From Actinoplanes sichuanensis (lineage in GTDB: Bacteria > Actinomycetota > Actinomycetes > Mycobacteriales > Micromonosporaceae), in the NCBI RefSeq assembly GCF_033097365.1, contig NZ_AP028461.1:7564001-7628000 (forward strand): a stretch of 64,000 nt of DNA, given 5' to 3'. Below, piece by piece: positions 7,808 to 15,626 of the stretch. The notes under the pieces were generated by a model that had not been told where the DNA came from, did not search any database, and saw only the letters and a program-made list of their open reading frames with translations. Both the position numbers and the translations under genes were made by a program. Within the stretch, counting starts at the first letter, position 1; every line of letters starts with the position of its first letter.

Positions 7808-9112
7808 GTGACGTTGCTTCCGGAGACGTGCCGCCGCATCGATGAGATAGCCACCCGGGCGCAGTCCACCGGCCGGGTGCCGTCACTCGCTCTCGCCGTC
7901 GTCCGCGACCGTGTGGTGTTGCACTTCGCGGGCGCCGGTGAACAACCGCACCCGGACCCGAAGACCCAGTACCGGCTCGGCTCGATCACCAAGACGATCA
8001 CCGCGACGATGGTGATGCAACTGCGCGACGAGGGGTTCTTCGCCCTCGACGATCTGCTCTACCGGCACCTGCCGGGCACCCCGATCGGCGGCGTCACCCT
8101 ACGCCAACTGCTCGGGCACGTGTCGGGGCTGCAGCGCGAACCGGACGGCCCGTGGTGGGAACGCCATCCGGGCGGGGACGTGGACGCGCTGCTGGCCGAG
8201 TTGACCTACGAGAAGCTGGCCGGTGCGCCGTACCGCCGCTATCGCTATTCGAACCTGGCCTACGGCCTGCTCGGCGCCGTGCTGGAACGCGTCACCGGCG
8301 CCACCTGGAGTGAGCTGGCCGGCAAACGGGTCCTCGACCCGCTCGGCATGAAACGCACCAGCTACCACCCGATGGAGCCGTACGCCCGCGGTTATGTCGT
8401 GCACGCCCTCAGCGGCGCCCTGCACGAGGAGCCGCGCCCGGACACCGGCGCGATGGCCCCGGCCGGGCAGCTCTGGTCGACGATCACCGACATGGCCAAG
8501 TGGGCCGGGTTCCTGGCCGACCCGGCGCCCGCGGTCCTGGCCCGGGAGACGGTCGACGAGATGTGCGCGCCGGTGGTGATCAGCGATCTGGAGTCGTGGA
8601 CCGCCGGGCACGGACTCGGGCCGCAACTGTTCCGGGTCGGCGAACGCGTCTACGTCGGACACGGCGGCTCCATGCCCGGCTATCTCGCGCACATCGCGGT
8701 GCATCGTGGCAGCCGGCTCGGCGCGGTCGTCTTCGCCAACGCCTACGGCCTCGACAACACCAGCATCCAGCAGGTCAGCCTGGACGCCCTGACCGCCGCC
8801 GTGGACAGCGAACCGGTCGGAGTCCCGGTCTGGCGCCCACCGGCCGCGCCACAGGGTGAGGCCGCCGAGATCTGCGGTCGCTGGTGGTGGATGGGCCGCG
8901 AACACTCGATCACCCCCGACGGCGACACGCTGCTGATGTCCGGGCCGTTCGCCGAGACGCGCTACGCGCGCGAGGCTCCGGACCGCTGGCGCGGCCTCTC
9001 CGGCCCCAACGAGGGCGAGGTCCTGCGTATCCTCCGCGATCCGGACGGCCAGGCCGAACGCCTGGACATCGCCACCTTCCGCTTCAGCCGCGACCCCATG
9101 CACCTGGCCTGA
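7808..9112 (+). CDS. Beta-lactamase-family serine hydrolase
   Basis: A 434-aa penicillin-binding-protein-fold enzyme without a signal peptide. Catalytic motifs are SITK (S59-K62, nucleophile and base), YSN (Y147-N149) and HGG in GHGGSMPGY, where class C enzymes have KTG. A small beta-barrel lipocalin-like C-terminal part (about 340-434) is typical of esterase or D-aminopeptidase relatives. It is a cytoplasmic esterase or peptidase rather than a secreted beta-lactamase. An AGGAGAGG ribosome site precedes the GTG start. It is transcribed divergently from nfeD. Confidence 0.88.
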   Translation: MTLLPETCRRIDEIATRAQSTGRVPSLALAVVRDRVVLHFAGAGEQPHPDPKTQYRLGSITKTITATMVMQLRDEGFFALDDLLYRHLPGTPIGGVTLRQLLGHVSGLQREPDGPWWERHPGGDVDALLAELTYEKLAGAPYRRYRYSNLAYGLLGAVLERVTGATWSELAGKRVLDPLGMKRTSYHPMEPYARGYVVHALSGALHEEPRPDTGAMAPAGQLWSTITDMAKWAGFLADPAPAVLARETVDEMCAPVVISDLESWTAGHGLGPQLFRVGERVYVGHGGSMPGYLAHIAVHRGSRLGAVVFANAYGLDNTSIQQVSLDALTAAVDSEPVGVPVWRPPAAPQGEAAEICGRWWWMGREHSITPDGDTLLMSGPFAETRYAREAPDRWRGLSGPNEGEVLRILRDPDGQAERLDIATFRFSRDPMHLA

Positions 9113-9230
9113 TCATTCGGTACGCCGTGGGCCGCCCCCGACCGCGACCACCCCTCCCCACCCACACCGCGAGGTGACCGGCCCGGCACGGCCTCCGACG
9201 CGACCGCCGGGCTGATGCCGTCCCTTCCTC

Positions 9231-10142
9231 TCAGGGCCGTCCGGCCGGCTCGGGGGCAGCGCCGACGACCGGCCGGGAACGGGTGGCGGGCCGGGTGGTG
9301 AGGCCCAGGGCCAGGCCGGTGGCCACGATGGTGATGCCGAGCCAGACGGCCGGGGACGGGAGCGGGCCGCCCAGGGCCACCCCGGTCGCGGCGGCGGCGA
9401 TCGGGGTCAGGCCGGTCAGCAGGCCGGCCCGGCCGGGGCCGAGACGGGTCACGCACGTGTACCAGAGCAGGAACGCCACCGCCGTCACCAGCACCGCCAG
9501 GTAGCCACCGGCCAGCAGGTCGTCCCGGTGGATCCGGGTCACCGCGGCCGGTCCCTCGACGGTCAGGGCCAGGACGGTGAACATCGCGGCACCCATCCAC
9601 GTCGCGTGCACCGACACTCCGAGCGGTCCGTGACGACCCAGCACCGGGACGGCCAGCAGGGTGAACGCGGCCTCGCAACCGAACGTGACCGCCGCCCAGA
9701 ACAGGCCTGCCGCGTCGGTCCGGCCGAGCCCCTGGACCAGCATCGCGCCGATCGTCACCACGGTCGCGGCGGCCAGCACCCGGGCGGCCGGGCGGCGTCC
9801 TTCGAGGACCGGGCCGACGGCCGCCAGCAGGATCGGGACGCAGGCCACGGCCACGCCGATCACCGCCGGTTCGGCATGCTCCGAACCCTGCACCAGCGCC
9901 ACGTTGAAGATGACCAGACCGGTGACCGTGACGCCCAGCAGCCACAGCCACTCCCGGCCGCGCGGCCGGAGCACCGGCGACCCGCCGGCCCGGGCCCAGG
10001 CCAGCAGCAGGAGGCAGGCCACGGCGTAGCGGAGGGCCTGGACGGTGTGGACCGGCGCGTCGGTCAGGTGCCCGGAGACGGCGACGCTACCGCCCACGAA
10101 GATCATGCCGGTGGCACCGGCGAGGACCGGGAGAGCTTTCAT
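9231..10142 (-). CDS. EamA/DMT-family exporter
   Basis: 303 aa with ten predicted transmembrane helices in two EamA repeats, the second beginning near AAGLFWAAVTFGCEAAF. These carriers export metabolites such as amino acids or related amphiphiles. It is divergent from a MocR-type regulator only about 65 bp away, a common pairing in which the regulator controls the transporter. The start is placed at ATG 10142 (MKALPVLAG); the longer in-frame extension upstream would run into the regulator's promoter and lacks membrane character. Confidence 0.88.
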   Translation of the reverse strand: MKALPVLAGATGMIFVGGSVAVSGHLTDAPVHTVQALRYAVACLLLLAWARAGGSPVLRPRGREWLWLLGVTVTGLVIFNVALVQGSEHAEPAVIGVAVACVPILLAAVGPVLEGRRPAARVLAAATVVTIGAMLVQGLGRTDAAGLFWAAVTFGCEAAFTLLAVPVLGRHGPLGVSVHATWMGAAMFTVLALTVEGPAAVTRIHRDDLLAGGYLAVLVTAVAFLLWYTCVTRLGPGRAGLLTGLTPIAAAATGVALGGPLPSPAVWLGITIVATGLALGLTTRPATRSRPVVGAAPEPAGRP

Positions 10143-10164
10143 ACGTTGATGCTCGGACGGAGTA

Positions 10165-10210
10165 TGGTCCGGTTCGAGGGCCAATTCGACGTCGATGAGG
10201 TGGACCAATT
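10165..10210. promoter_or_regulatory. Putative MocR operator between divergent genes
   Basis: Two direct repeats, GGGCCAATT (10178-10186) and GGACCAATT (10202-10210), are 24 bp apart and differ at one base. TGGTCC at 10165-10170 is the inverse of GGACCA at 10202-10207. MocR regulators typically bind spaced direct repeats in the gap to the gene they control. The second repeat also overlaps the ribosome site and proposed start of the regulator. Confidence 0.5.
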
Positions 10211-11659
10211 TCCGGATCGGACTTCCTCCAGTTACGGGCCGAGGAGGCGCCGGCCAAAGGGCTGACCGCATGGCTGGCCGAGGGACTAAGGGCGGCGGTC
10301 GCGGCCGGGCGGCTGTCCCCCGGTTCTCGGCTGCCCGCCACCCGGCAGCTCGCCGCCGAGCTCGGCGTGTCCCGGGGCGTGGTGGTGCAGGCCTACCAGC
10401 GAATCGTCGACGAGGGCCTGGCCGAAGCCCGGACCGGATCGGGGACGGTGGTCACCGGGCGCGGAGTGCGGCGGGCGGCCCGCCCGGCCGGCGACCGGCG
10501 GCGAACCCTCGACGAGCTGCGGCTACCGATCTCCACGCCGGAAAGTGTCGACATCGACCTGTCGCCGGGGGTGCCCGACCTGTCGGCGTTCCCACGGGCG
10601 GCCTGGCTGCGGGCCGAACGGGCCGTCCTCGACCGGGTGACCGCCGCCGACCTGCGGTACGGCGACCCCGGCGGCACCCCACAGCTGCGCGCTGCTCTGG
10701 TCGGCTGGCTGGCCCGTACCCGTGGAGTGCGTTGTGAGGCGGACGACATCATCGTCACCGCGGGTGTCGCGCAAGGGCTCGCCCTGCTCGCGCAGGTGTT
10801 GCGGGCCCAGAACCGGGACCTGCTCGCGGTCGAGGACCCGGGCTCGCGGGGCGCCGTCGACCAGATGGTGTTCTGGGGGATGCGGCCGGTCGGGGTGCCG
10901 GTCGACGAACACGGCATGCGGATCGCCGAACTGGCCGCGACCGGCGCGGAGGCGGCACTGCTCACGCCGGCGCACCAGTTCCCGACCGGGGTGGTGCTGT
11001 CACCGGAGCGGCGGCGGGAGCTGCTGGCCTGGCCGGGGTTGGTCGTCGAGGACGACTACGACGCCGAGCACCGGTATGACCGGGCGCCGGTGGCGGCACT
11101 GCAGGGTTCCGCGCCGGAGCGGGTCGCCTACCTGGGCAGCGTGTCGAAGTCGCTGGCCCCGGCGATGCGGACCGGCTGGCTGATCGCGCCCCGCGCCATG
11201 CAGACCGCGTTGCTCGCCGCCAAGCACGCGTCCGATCTGGGCAATCCGGCTCTGCCGCAACTCGTGCTGGCCGAGTTGCTGTCCTCGGGTGACCACGACA
11301 GGCATCTGCGCGCCGTCCGTACCCGGCAGCGGTCCCGCCGGGACGCACTGATCGCCGGTCTGCGCGCGCATCTGCCGGCGGCCCGCGTCGCCGGCGTCGC
11401 GGCCGGGCTGCATGTGCTGGTGCTGCTCCCGGGCGCGGCCGACGACACCGTCCTGGCCGACCGGGTCGCGGCCACCGGCGTACAGGTGCATCCGCTGTCC
11501 TGGCATCGACGCGGTCCCGGGCCGCCGGGCCTGGTGATCGGCTACGCCGCACATCCGCCGGACCGCCTCACCGAGGCCGCCGCCCGGATCGGCCGCGCCC
11601 TCAACTCGGACGGTCGTCCAGCACCGTCACGAAGTCGATCAGGCGCTCCATCGAGTTGA
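10208..11659 (+). CDS. MocR/GntR-type regulator with aminotransferase domain (PdxR-like)
   Basis: An N-terminal GntR winged helix (RLPATRQLAAELGVSRG and the following helix) is fused to a fold-type I aminotransferase-like domain. The PLP lysine is in GSVSKSL (about K314), and the PLP-contacting EDDYDAEHRY motif is present. It probably senses a PLP adduct and controls the divergent EamA exporter. The start is odd: the open frame begins after TGA at 10196 and contains no ATG, GTG or TTG before 10367, which would delete most of the HTH. ATT at 10208 sits 4 nt after GAGGTGG and restores the usual SGSDFLQL N-terminus. A rare ATT start or a sequence error are the options. The 3' end overlaps DUF3097 by 59 bp. 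Confidence 0.85.
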   Translation: MSGSDFLQLRAEEAPAKGLTAWLAEGLRAAVAAGRLSPGSRLPATRQLAAELGVSRGVVVQAYQRIVDEGLAEARTGSGTVVTGRGVRRAARPAGDRRRTLDELRLPISTPESVDIDLSPGVPDLSAFPRAAWLRAERAVLDRVTAADLRYGDPGGTPQLRAALVGWLARTRGVRCEADDIIVTAGVAQGLALLAQVLRAQNRDLLAVEDPGSRGAVDQMVFWGMRPVGVPVDEHGMRIAELAATGAEAALLTPAHQFPTGVVLSPERRRELLAWPGLVVEDDYDAEHRYDRAPVAALQGSAPERVAYLGSVSKSLAPAMRTGWLIAPRAMQTALLAAKHASDLGNPALPQLVLAELLSSGDHDRHLRAVRTRQRSRRDALIAGLRAHLPAARVAGVAAGLHVLVLLPGAADDTVLADRVAATGVQVHPLSWHRRGPGPPGLVIGYAAHPPDRLTEAAARIGRALNSDGRPAPSRSRSGAPSS

Positions 11660-12416
11660 TCAACGGGGTCTCGACGTCCCGGTAGGAGCTGACCGAGGCC
11701 AGGATCCGCCGCCACATGTCGGCCGGCTCCCGGACACCGACCGCCTCGCAGACACCCTCCTTCCACGGGCGGCCCGGCGGGATCACCGGCCAGGCCCGCA
11801 GGCCGACCCGCTCCGGCTTCACCGCCTGCCAGACGTCCACGTAGGGATGACCGGTGACCAGCACGTTCGGGTCGGTCACGGCGGCGACGATCCGGCTCTC
11901 CTTGGACCCGGCGACAAGATGATCCACCAGGACGCCCAGTCTGCGACGGCCACTCGGACCGAATTCCGCGACCGCCGCGGAAAGGTCGTCGATGCCGTCG
12001 AGCGGCTCCACGACGATCCCCTCGATGCGCAGGTCGTCACCCCAGATCCGCTCGACCAGCGCCGCGTCGTGGATGCCCTCCACCCAGATCCGGCTGGCCT
12101 TCGCGACCTGCGCCTTCACGTTGTCGACGGCGATCGATCCGGAAGCGGTCACCCGGCGCTGCCGCTGCTGCTGCCGTGGCGCGGGCCGGACCAGCGTCAC
12201 CGTCTCCCCGTCGAGCAGGAAAGCGGCCGGTGCGAGCGGGAAGTTCCGGCGTTTCCCGAACCGGTCCTCCAGCACCACGGCGCCGAGCTCGAACCCGACG
12301 ACGGCGCCGCAGAACCCGGAGTCGGCGTCCTCGACGACCAGATCCGGTTCGGCCGCCACCTCCGGTATCACCTTCCGGCGGCGCCAATCGCCCGCCATCA
12401 CATCCTCCCCATACAT
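11601..12416 (-). CDS. DUF3097 family protein
   Basis: A conserved actinobacterial protein of about 270 aa. The N-terminal part has YGEDVMAGDW and EPDLVVEDADSGFCGAV with an SH3-like barrel feel. The rest contains RIWVEGIHDAALVERIWGDDLR, a Toprim-like segment, and KESRIVAAVTDPNVLVTGHPYVD. Function is unknown; the Toprim resemblance suggests a nucleic-acid-linked role, by inference only. The ATG at 12416 is preferred because a TACAGT -10 box lies exactly 7 nt upstream; GTG at 12425 is the alternative. It is convergent with the MocR gene and divergent from the next gene. Confidence 0.85.
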   Translation of the reverse strand: MYGEDVMAGDWRRRKVIPEVAAEPDLVVEDADSGFCGAVVGFELGAVVLEDRFGKRRNFPLAPAAFLLDGETVTLVRPAPRQQQRQRRVTASGSIAVDNVKAQVAKASRIWVEGIHDAALVERIWGDDLRIEGIVVEPLDGIDDLSAAVAEFGPSGRRRLGVLVDHLVAGSKESRIVAAVTDPNVLVTGHPYVDVWQAVKPERVGLRAWPVIPPGRPWKEGVCEAVGVREPADMWRRILASVSSYRDVETPLINSMERLIDFVTVLDDRPS

Positions 12417-12423
12417 GCCCCGC

Positions 12424-12429
12424 ACTGTA
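12424..12429 (-). promoter_or_regulatory. -10 element TACAGT, leaderless start of DUF3097 gene
   Basis: On the minus strand TACAGT ends 7 nt before ATG 12416, with no ribosome-binding site between them. Confidence 0.5.
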
Positions 12430-12492
12430 TGCGCGATCACGGACACACCCTCGGTGACGCTCCGAGCCGAGACAACTGTCATGGCCGCCACG

Positions 12493-12498
12493 TACCCT
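12493..12498 (+). promoter_or_regulatory. -10 element TACCCT, leaderless start
   Basis: TACCCT ends 7 nt before ATG 12506. It is the mirror partner of the leaderless promoter driving the divergent DUF3097 gene, about 64 bp away. Confidence 0.5.
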
Positions 12499-12505
12499 TG
12501 CTCGC

Positions 12506-13288
12506 ATGTCTCCCGCAGCCGATGCGGCCACCCGTACCGCACGCCGGTCCACCAGGTTCGTCACCTGGGTGCGCGCCTGGCGCGCCGGCCTCGTGCCGTT
12601 CGACGAGCTGGCCGACGAGATCGCCGCGGACGAGGAACACCTCGTCGCCGACGCCCCCGGCACCTGGACGGATGTTCCGCTCGGTCAGGGGCTGCCGATC
12701 TTCGCGAAGCTGCGGCCCGACGAGATCCGCCTGGTGCTGCCGGCGCCCGGCGACCCCCGCGGTCTGCCCGGCCCCGGTGACCTGACCGGCGCGGCGCTGC
12801 TGGCCGGTGAGGCGGTGATGACACCGGCGTTCGGGGTGGTGCCCGAGGTGCGGCGGCACACCTCCGGTTCCGGTGTGGAGTTCGAGACCGTGCTGTGGCG
12901 GGTGCTGCCGGCGCCCGAGCACCGGCCGGTGTTCCAGATGGGCGCCGCCGAGGCCGAGGCACAGCTGACCGCGGCTCTCGGCGAGGCCACCGCCCGGCTC
13001 ACCAAACTGGACGTCGCCCAGTGGAAACCCGAGCTCGCCGGAGCGTTGCAGGCACTACGCCGCCCGGAGAGCACGGAGACCCTGCCACCGGGCTTCGACC
13101 CGCGTTCGCGTCGGCTGTTCGCCCGCGCCAGCGTCCTCGACCAGGTGCTCGCCCTCGCCGGGACGAACGCGCCGGGCGGCGCCGTCAACGGCTACGAGGC
13201 CCAGCAGCGCGACGAGGCGCTGCGCCCGCTCACCGCCGCGTGCCGTCAGGCGCTGGTCGCGGCCTGCAACTCCCCGCTGCACCCGTGA
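12506..13288 (+). CDS. Conserved actinobacterial protein of unknown function
   Basis: 260 aa, soluble, no signal peptide. The body carries TWTDVPLGQGLPIFAKLRPDEIRLVLPAPGD and GEAVMTPAFGVVPEV, and the C-terminus is helical with ARASVLDQVLALAGTN. I recognise no enzyme motif. It is translationally coupled to the following Nudix gene: its TGA overlaps the Nudix GTG by GTGA. The pair therefore probably functions together, perhaps in nucleotide housekeeping. Confidence 0.75.
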   Translation: MSPAADAATRTARRSTRFVTWVRAWRAGLVPFDELADEIAADEEHLVADAPGTWTDVPLGQGLPIFAKLRPDEIRLVLPAPGDPRGLPGPGDLTGAALLAGEAVMTPAFGVVPEVRRHTSGSGVEFETVLWRVLPAPEHRPVFQMGAAEAEAQLTAALGEATARLTKLDVAQWKPELAGALQALRRPESTETLPPGFDPRSRRLFARASVLDQVLALAGTNAPGGAVNGYEAQQRDEALRPLTAACRQALVAACNSPLHP

Positions 13289-13791
13289 CGACGGCCGTGC
13301 CGGACCGGTATGCGCACTGCACGTTCTGCGGTGCCCGGTTCCCGACCGGTCAGACCTGGCCACGCCGGTGCGGGGCGTGCGGTGAGACCAGTTATCTCAA
13401 CCCGAGCCCGGTCGCCGTCGCGGTGCAGCCGGTCGGTCAGGGCCTGCTCGCGGTGCGGCGCGGCATCGCGCCGGCCCGTGGCCGCCTCGCCCTGCCGGGC
13501 GGCTTCATCGACGTCGGGGAGACGTGGCAGGCGGCCACGGTTCGTGAGCTGTTCGAGGAGACCGGAGTCGAGGCAGACCCCTCGGGGGTACGGCTATACG
13601 ACACGATCAGCGCTCCGGACGGCACGATCCTGGTGTTCGGGTTGCTGCCGGCGTTGCCGAGCACGGGACATCTGCCGCCCCCGCCGGATGACGACGAGAC
13701 ACTGAGCCGCGAGGTCCTGTACGGCCCGACCGAACTCGGCTTCAGCATCCACACGACGATCGCGACCCGCTGGTTCACCGACCGCCGTTAG
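13285..13791 (+). CDS. Nudix hydrolase with N-terminal zinc ribbon
   Basis: 168 aa. A zinc ribbon with C12, C15, C29 and C32 (CxxC...CxxC) precedes a Nudix fold. The Nudix box runs from GGFIDVGET through RELFEETGV and matches GX5EX7REUXEEXGU. Zinc-ribbon Nudix proteins are often NADH pyrophosphatase-like, but the NudC signature downstream (SQPWPFPxS) is not visible, so the substrate is open. The GTG start overlaps the stop of the preceding gene by 4 nt. Confidence 0.9.
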   Translation: MTTAVPDRYAHCTFCGARFPTGQTWPRRCGACGETSYLNPSPVAVAVQPVGQGLLAVRRGIAPARGRLALPGGFIDVGETWQAATVRELFEETGVEADPSGVRLYDTISAPDGTILVFGLLPALPSTGHLPPPPDDDETLSREVLYGPTELGFSIHTTIATRWFTDRR

Positions 13792-13803
13792 AGCCGCTGG
13801 GGG

Positions 13804-14205
13804 TCAGTCGATCTGGTCGGTCGCCTGAAGTCGGTGCAGGACCAGGCGGATGGCGGGGGCGCAGCGCGCGGCGTCGGCCGAGGTGAACCAGGCCAGTTCG
13901 GCGATCTCGGCGGCCGGGGCCGGGGTGCCGGTGGCCTCGCCGGTGAAGCAGATCAACCGGACCCGGGTGCCGGGTGGCCGGTTGTGGGCCGGGGCGTCGA
14001 AGGTCGCAAACGGGCGCAGCGCGGCCGGGTCGACGGTCAGGCCCACCTCTTCGAGGACCTCGCGGGCCGCTGCCTCGGCATCGGACTCGCCCGGCTCCGG
14101 TTTGCCGCCCGGCAGGTAGAAGGCGTCCGAGCCGTTCGCCCGGACGGTCAGGACGCGCCGGTCCCGGACGTGCACCCAGGCCGCCGCGACGACCACGGCC
14201 GTCAT
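13804..14205 (-). CDS. Nudix hydrolase
   Basis: 133-aa single-domain Nudix pyrophosphohydrolase. The Nudix box starts at GGKPEPGES and includes AAAREVLEEVGL. It opens with AAAWVHVRDRRVLTVRA, the first Nudix strands, so ATG 14205 is chosen over an upstream in-frame extension of low-complexity residues. That ATG overlaps the stop codon of a 40-aa micro-gene as ATGA, indicating translational coupling. Substrate not predictable; 8-oxo-dGTP-type sanitation is one possibility. Confidence 0.88.
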   Translation of the reverse strand: MTAVVVAAAWVHVRDRRVLTVRANGSDAFYLPGGKPEPGESDAEAAAREVLEEVGLTVDPAALRPFATFDAPAHNRPPGTRVRLICFTGEATGTPAPAAEIAELAWFTSADAARCAPAIRLVLHRLQATDQID

Positions 14206-14324
14206 GCGAGCACGAACGGTTCGTCGGCCTCGAAACGGGCCAGGTGGTCGAGGGTCACCGGCACCGCCGCCCGGCTCCGGTGATCGCCCGTGACTTCCCT
14301 CGGGTACGGCTCTTCCCACGGCAC
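14202..14324 (-). CDS. Micro-gene (40 aa) coupled to the Nudix gene
   Basis: A small open frame starting at GTG 14324 (VPWEEPYPREVTGDHRS...) and ending LARFEADEPFVLA. Its TGA overlaps the ATG of the Nudix gene (ATGA). The amphipathic, aromatic and acidic composition looks like a real peptide rather than a shadow of another gene, because no other gene lies here. Support is the overlap geometry and occupation of an otherwise empty gap. Function unknown; comparison with other genomes would decide. Confidence 0.5.
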   Translation of the reverse strand: MPWEEPYPREVTGDHRSRAAVPVTLDHLARFEADEPFVLA

Positions 14325-14377
14325 GGCAGGAACGCTATCCCAGCGCGCCGACCGGCCGCGGACGGGGACGGGCTCAG

Positions 14378-14881
14378 GTGGGAGCCGGTCCGGCCGACCG
14401 GATTGTTGTGATCCGGATGATCCTGGTCGCGGCCGGTGTGGTGCTGGTCTGCGGCACCGTTCCGGCCCGGTTCGGATGGTCGTCCTCGGTGGTGATCTCC
14501 GGTTCGATGAGTCCGGTCGTCGAAGCCGGCGACGTCGTCGTCACCTCACCGGTGGCGCGGGACCGGCTGCGGGCGGGCCTGGTGATCAGGTTCCACGACC
14601 CGCGCCGGCCCGGACGGTACGTGCTGCACCGCATCGTCGGGACCACCGCGGACGGACGGCTCGTCACCAGAGGGGACGCGAACCTGGTCGCCGACGCGGC
14701 CCCGGTGCCGACCGGGACGGTCACCGGGGTGTGGCGTCTGCGGGTGCCCCGGCTCGGACTGCCGGTGCTGTGGTGGATCGAGGGCCGGTACCTGTACCTC
14801 GTATTGACGGCGCTGGCTCTGGCCGTACCCCCGTGGTGGTTGTGGTTTAGATCTCGTCGATCAGGTCGGCGACCGAGTTGA
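14378..14881 (+). CDS. Signal peptidase I of the S26B (Ser/His) type
   Basis: A 167-aa membrane protease that would cleave signal peptides outside the membrane. It has an N-terminal helix (about 10-26), the catalytic serine in SGSMSP (S43), and GRYVLHRIVG with H84 at the position where bacterial LepB has the general-base Lys. It also has TRGDAN and a C-terminal transmembrane helix. Ser/His chemistry is the archaeal/ER-type arrangement, seen in some Gram-positive accessory peptidases such as SipW. A specialised substrate is therefore likely. The last 35 bp overlap the convergent HAD gene. The start is uncertain; a GTG 12 codons downstream is possible. Confidence 0.8.
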   Translation: MGAGPADRIVVIRMILVAAGVVLVCGTVPARFGWSSSVVISGSMSPVVEAGDVVVTSPVARDRLRAGLVIRFHDPRRPGRYVLHRIVGTTADGRLVTRGDANLVADAAPVPTGTVTGVWRLRVPRLGLPVLWWIEGRYLYLVLTALALAVPPWWLWFRSRRSGRRPS

Positions 14882-15626
14882 TGATGCGGGACGGCCGGTA
14901 CGGGTACGTCTCGCTCTCCAGCCGGCTGCTGATGCCGGTCAGCACCAGGATCGTCTCCAGCCCCGCTTCGAGACCGCAGAGGACGTCGGTGTCCATCCGG
15001 TCGCCGATCATGGCGGTGGTCTCGCTGTGCGCGCCGATCGCGTTGAGCGCGGAGCGCATCATCATCGGATTGGGCTTGCCGACGAAGTACGGCTTCACGC
15101 CCGTCGCCTGGGAGATCATCGCCGCGACCGAGCCGGCCGCGGGAAGCAGGCCCTCGTTGGACGGTCCGGTGGCGTCCGGGTTGGTGCAGATGAACCGGGA
15201 GCCGGCACTGATCAGCCGGATCGCCTTGGTGATCGCCTCGAAGCTGTAGGTGCGGGTCTCGCCGAGGACCACATAGTCCGGTTCGAACTCGGTGAGGATG
15301 TAGCCGGCCGCGTGCATGGCCGTGGTCAGGCCGGCCTCACCGATCACATAGGCGGTGCCGCCGGGCCGCTGGTCGGCGAGGAACTGCGCGGTGGCCAGCG
15401 CGGCCGTCCAGATCGAGTTCTCGTCGACGTCGAAACCCATCCGGTAGAGGCGGGCCTGCAGGTCGCGGGGGGTGTAGATGGAGTTGTTGGTGAGGATGAG
15501 GAACGGCTTGCCGCTCTCCTTCATCCGGTTGACGAACTCGGGTGCGCCCGGCACCGGCTCACCCTCGTGGACGAGAACACCGTCCATGTCGGTGAGCCAG
15601 CTCTCGATCGCCTTGCGCTCCTTCAT
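14847..15626 (-). CDS. HAD-IIA family phosphatase (NagD-like)
   Basis: About 259 aa. Motif I is DMDGVLV (nucleophile D13, acid/base D15), motif II is ILTNNS, and the motif III Lys lies in VGKPNP. Motif IV is MIGDRMDTDV, which binds Mg. A C2-type cap sits between motifs II and III. It likely dephosphorylates small phosphometabolites such as nucleotides or sugar phosphates. The start overlaps the ferrochelatase stop (ATGA), making it the last gene of the fabG-inhA-ferrochelatase operon. Confidence 0.9.
   Translation of the reverse strand: MKERKAIESWLTDMDGVLVHEGEPVPGAPEFVNRMKESGKPFLILTNNSIYTPRDLQARLYRMGFDVDENSIWTAALATAQFLADQRPGGTAYVIGEAGLTTAMHAAGYILTEFEPDYVVLGETRTYSFEAITKAIRLISAGSRFICTNPDATGPSNEGLLPAAGSVAAMISQATGVKPYFVGKPNPMMMRSALNAIGAHSETTAMIGDRMDTDVLCGLEAGLETILVLTGISSRLESETYPYRPSRIINSVADLIDEI

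Noticed and set aside
10165..10190. A tRNA-like GGTTCGA segment
   Set aside because: The T-loop word is not accompanied by a cloverleaf; it belongs to the MocR promoter region.
12416..12542. A 42-codon N-terminal extension of DUF3097
   Set aside because: The -10 box 7 nt before ATG 12416 and the family N-terminus both argue for the shorter protein.
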